Source: Chryseobacterium gleum
Lineage (GTDB): Bacteria; Bacteroidota; Bacteroidia; Flavobacteriales_D; Sanyastnellaceae
DNA length: 6,221 nucleotides
Assembly (NCBI GenBank): GCA_943330925.2
Contig: CALQJP020000157.1
Location: forward strand, 1 to 6,221
Direction: 5' to 3'
Position 1 is the stretch's first letter. Every line of letters starts with the position of its first letter. A program made the translations under genes and the position numbers. Positions 4,126 through 6,221 of this stretch are shown here, one piece after another. The notes under the pieces are model-generated. The model had not been told where the DNA came from. It made no database searches and worked only from the letters and a program-made list of their open reading frames with translations.

Positions 4126-6221
4126 ATGCTTTCTTTTAACCTCACTTTGCGAACCGGCAATGTGTTTTCTCGCATTGTTCTTACGGCTCTTTTAACTGCT
4201 TCTTTTCTGTGGGTTCAGGCACAGCCGACATTTGTGAATGTTGGGCCCAATGAAACCATCGCCTGTGGCGATGCGATTCCTTCGTCTGAGGGTGTCACCG
4301 CCGTTAGCGCGTGTGAAGGCCCTGTAAGTGTTGAGGTCTTTGCTGCTGAAACAGGCAATGTCACCGCTGATTGTAATGTGTCAACGGCAGTTGGTCCGGG
4401 TATCGACTGGGCCGTGTGGCTTCCCTTGCTGGATGCGCCTTCAGTAGCCTGGAACTTCATTGGCGATCAGTCGCTGACTTTCTATGGCAATGGCACCGGC
4501 CGACTTACCGGTACTATTCAAAACTCAGTCAATTCAACCTGGCAAATGTCGGTTGACATGTATTTCGAGAATGGCCGCAACTGGACCGATTGGTCTTCAT
4601 TGGACAGAAGCTATAAGAATGATCTTGGACTTGCCGGCTCCAATTACCTCGATTGGATGTACTATGAATTGAAACCGGTATTCTCTCACATTACCGGTAT
4701 TGGTGCCTTATCCGGTTCAGATTTGAGTTTGCAACATTTGCCTTCGAGTTACTACTTCGGTTTTCAGGTGGGCGTTGCATCGAATAATAAAAATGGCAAC
4801 AATGGTATGAGCGGCTGGTTTTCATACACCGGTACTTTCAACGGTGAAAGCGTAAACGGTAATGGAGACGTTAATGTGGACCGCTCATGTGAACAACCGG
4901 AACTTGGTTGCGGAAGCTCTGAATTTACCTACACCTATCGCGCTGAAGATGCCTGCGGCGCAGTTGCTTTTGCTTCACGCGTTATCACGGTTGTTGATGA
5001 AACAGCTCCTGTGTTTGCTGAAGTGGAATCACCACTCTTTGTGCCTTGCACTTCGTCGGATAGCATTTATGCATCTGCTGAAGATGCATGCTCATCGGTG
5101 AGTATTTCTTATGCTGATGAAATTGTTGAGGCTGGTTGCCCGGGAGTTGTTACTCGAATTTATACGGCTACCGATGGCTGTGGTAACTCATCTACTGTAT
5201 CGCAAACAATCTACTTGTTTGATGAAGGTGAGCCTGAGTTTACCTTGTTTCCAGATGATGCTGTTCTGAGTTGCGAGGACGCCGGCAATCTTAACCCGAT
5301 AGTTGAATACACTGCGGTTTGCTTTAACACGACCCTTACTCAAACGGATGTGATTACTGAGGGAGAATGCTCGGCGAATTACACCTTGGTTCGAACCTAT
5401 ACATTAACCGATGCTTGCGGCAACAGTGTGTCACAGGATTGGACCGTGCAAGTGGCCGATACCCAGGCGCCTGTTATTGAAAATGTGCCGCTCAGCGCTG
5501 AATTGAATTGCGGTGATGAGGTGCCTGCGGGTGAGCCTTCAGCTTCCGACAATTGCAGTGAATTCACCTTGACGTCGAATACAGTTTCAGAAGACCAGTC
5601 ATGCGGATATAGCAGCACTACCACATGGACCGCTACCGATGCATGTGGCAATACGTCGACCGCTTCGCAGGTCATCACATTCGTGAATAGCGCAGACCCC
5701 GAGTTCAGCTATATTCCTGAATCGGTGACACTCAATTGCGGAGATGAGTTCGTGTTGGATACAGCAATCGTAAACGATAATTGTTCCCAAGTGACTCTTG
5801 CCTGGACTGACGAGCCATTGTTTGATTGCGCTGGAAGTTACATCCGTATTTGGAGAGCTTTTGACGCTTGCGGCAATCAGGCGCTTGAATCGACCGTAGT
5901 GACCTTTCTTGATACCCAAGCACCTGTTTTAGTTGGCATCCCTGAGTCGGCTGAAGGTTCTTGCGGCGGAACTCCAATAACCACGGAGGTAAGCGCAACC
6001 GATAATTGCGATACCGATGTAGTCGTGGTTTTGACCGAAGTATCTGTACCAGGCAATTGCGGCAGCGTAGTGACCTATACATGGACAGCCACCGATAATT
6101 GTGGCAACACTACTTCAGAAGAGCGCACCTATAATCTCACCGACAACGCAGGGCCTGAATTTGCCGATGCCGACACCGTCTATGCTTCTTGCGGCGATGA
6201 TGTGAGTTTATTGGAGATTCC
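4126..6221 (+). CDS. Giant secreted HYR-like cysteine-repeat protein, N-terminal 698 residues (runs off the right edge)
   Basis: The frame is open from the ATG at 4126 to the window end. An in-frame TGA at 4090-4092, with no ATG between, supports this start. Residues 1-32 form a signal peptide: Arg9 and Arg16, hydrophobic core 17-30, cleavage V-Q-A|Q after 32. The mature chain consists of repeats of 75-79 residues, each beginning near P-x-F or A-P-V, with four cysteines and ending in T-D-x-C-G-N. This resembles Ig-like hyalin-repeat (HYR) domains found in large Bacteroidota surface proteins. Repeat 0 (33-290) is split by a Trp-rich domain at about 79-256; repeats 1-5 and the start of repeat 6 follow. 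All of residues 224-698 lack lysine. The product is probably exported and adhesive, matrix-forming or calcium-binding. Type IX secretion is plausible, but its C-terminal sorting domain would lie outside the window. Exact function is not recognised. It is separated from clpP by a terminator, so it has its own promoter. Confidence 0.88.
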   Translation, partial: MLSFNLTLRTGNVFSRIVLTALLTASFLWVQAQPTFVNVGPNETIACGDAIPSSEGVTAVSACEGPVSVEVFAAETGNVTADCNVSTAVGPGIDWAVWLPLLDAPSVAWNFIGDQSLTFYGNGTGRLTGTIQNSVNSTWQMSVDMYFENGRNWTDWSSLDRSYKNDLGLAGSNYLDWMYYELKPVFSHITGIGALSGSDLSLQHLPSSYYFGFQVGVASNNKNGNNGMSGWFSYTGTFNGESVNGNGDVNVDRSCEQPELGCGSSEFTYTYRAEDACGAVAFASRVITVVDETAPVFAEVESPLFVPCTSSDSIYASAEDACSSVSISYADEIVEAGCPGVVTRIYTATDGCGNSSTVSQTIYLFDEGEPEFTLFPDDAVLSCEDAGNLNPIVEYTAVCFNTTLTQTDVITEGECSANYTLVRTYTLTDACGNSVSQDWTVQVADTQAPVIENVPLSAELNCGDEVPAGEPSASDNCSEFTLTSNTVSEDQSCGYSSTTTWTATDACGNTSTASQVITFVNSADPEFSYIPESVTLNCGDEFVLDTAIVNDNCSQVTLAWTDEPLFDCAGSYIRIWRAFDACGNQALESTVVTFLDTQAPVLVGIPESAEGSCGGTPITTEVSATDNCDTDVVVVLTEVSVPGNCGSVVTYTWTATDNCGNTTSEERTYNLTDNAGPEFADADTVYASCGDDVSLLEI
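4360..4893 (+). other. Domain inserted within the first repeat (residues about 79-256)
   Basis: In all later repeats the second and third cysteines are 15-17 residues apart; in repeat 0 the equivalent pair, Cys63 and Cys262, are 199 apart, so about 183 residues are inserted. The insert contains eight tryptophans (95, 98, 109, 139, 153, 156, 177, 231), alternating strand-like stretches such as S-L-T-F-Y-G-N-G-T-G-R-L-T-G-T, and its own cysteines Cys83 and Cys255 close to the two edges, which could pair. The pattern suggests a beta-sandwich module of the kind seen in Bacteroidota exported proteins, possibly ligand- or glycan-binding. That reading is inference; boundaries are approximate. Confidence 0.65.
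4996..6221 (+). repeat. Tandem protein-level repeats 1-6 (75-79 codons each)
   Basis: Repeat units start at 4996, 5221, 5458, 5686, 5911 and 6142 (residues 291, 366, 445, 521, 596 and 673), giving unit lengths of 75, 79, 76, 75 and 77 codons; the sixth is cut by the window edge. Each complete unit has four cysteines: 308/322/338/352, 383/399/415/431, 462/477/493/507, 538/553/568/582 and 613/628/645/659. Conserved elements are L-x-C-G-D-E at the first cysteine, D-N-C or D-A-C at the second, and T-D-A-C-G-N at the fourth. The repeats are degenerate at DNA level, so they are ancient coding repeats rather than a recent tandem duplication. Confidence 0.9.

Noticed and set aside
5397..6082. Minus-strand open frames opposite the repeat protein (5397-5678, 5599-5919, 5732-6082, and 4215-4460)
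   Set aside because: The cysteine-repeat frame is continuous for 698 codons with regular periodic motifs; opposite frames arise from its codon bias.
4996..6221. DNA tandem repeat, CRISPR-like or mobile-element interpretation of the periodic region
   Set aside because: The periodicity is in the protein; units vary in length by codons and are degenerate at DNA level, with no identical spaced repeats or terminal inverted repeats.

Overview
This window looks like a chromosomal segment of a member of the Bacteroidota, most likely a marine or aquatic Flavobacteriales-type organism. The evidence is the Bacteroidota-style ClpP with its long N-terminal extension, a type III pantothenate kinase followed by an outer-membrane protein and an LptC-like lipoprotein, signal peptides ending in A-Q or G-Q, start codons without a clear Shine-Dalgarno sequence, and a very long secreted protein made of cysteine-containing HYR-like repeats. 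The lineage is inferred from protein style and gene order, not from a marker-gene comparison.

Left half (1-3016, minus strand). Four genes run right to left and probably form one transcription unit: an 8-strand-type outer-membrane barrel protein (2330-3016), coaX (1570-2301), a 462-residue outer-membrane barrel protein (210-1598) and the N-terminal 70 codons of an LptC-like lipoprotein (1-210). They are very tightly packed: a 28-bp gap, a 29-bp overlap, then a TAATG stop/start overlap. One enzyme of coenzyme A synthesis is therefore embedded in an envelope-biogenesis cluster.

Middle (3017-3905). A 156-bp divergent intergenic region holds a 15-bp palindrome (3074-3088). It leads rightward into clpP, which has an intact Ser-His-Asp triad. 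A strong intrinsic terminator (3879-3905) follows directly, so clpP looks like a single-gene unit with neither tig nor clpX beside it.

Right part (3906-6221). After about 220 bp with no convincing gene comes a plus-strand gene that is still open at the window edge (698 complete codons visible). It encodes a signal peptide and then a chain of 75-79-residue repeats, each with four almost evenly spaced cysteines and a T-D-x-C-G-N motif. The first repeat is interrupted by a Trp-rich domain of about 180 residues. The repeats appear to alternate between two subtypes, are strongly acidic and contain no lysine at all. This gene is the least ordinary part of the window. It is probably a giant exported surface or adhesive protein, but its C-terminus, which would show the secretion route, lies outside. 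No RNA genes, mobile elements or CRISPR arrays were seen.
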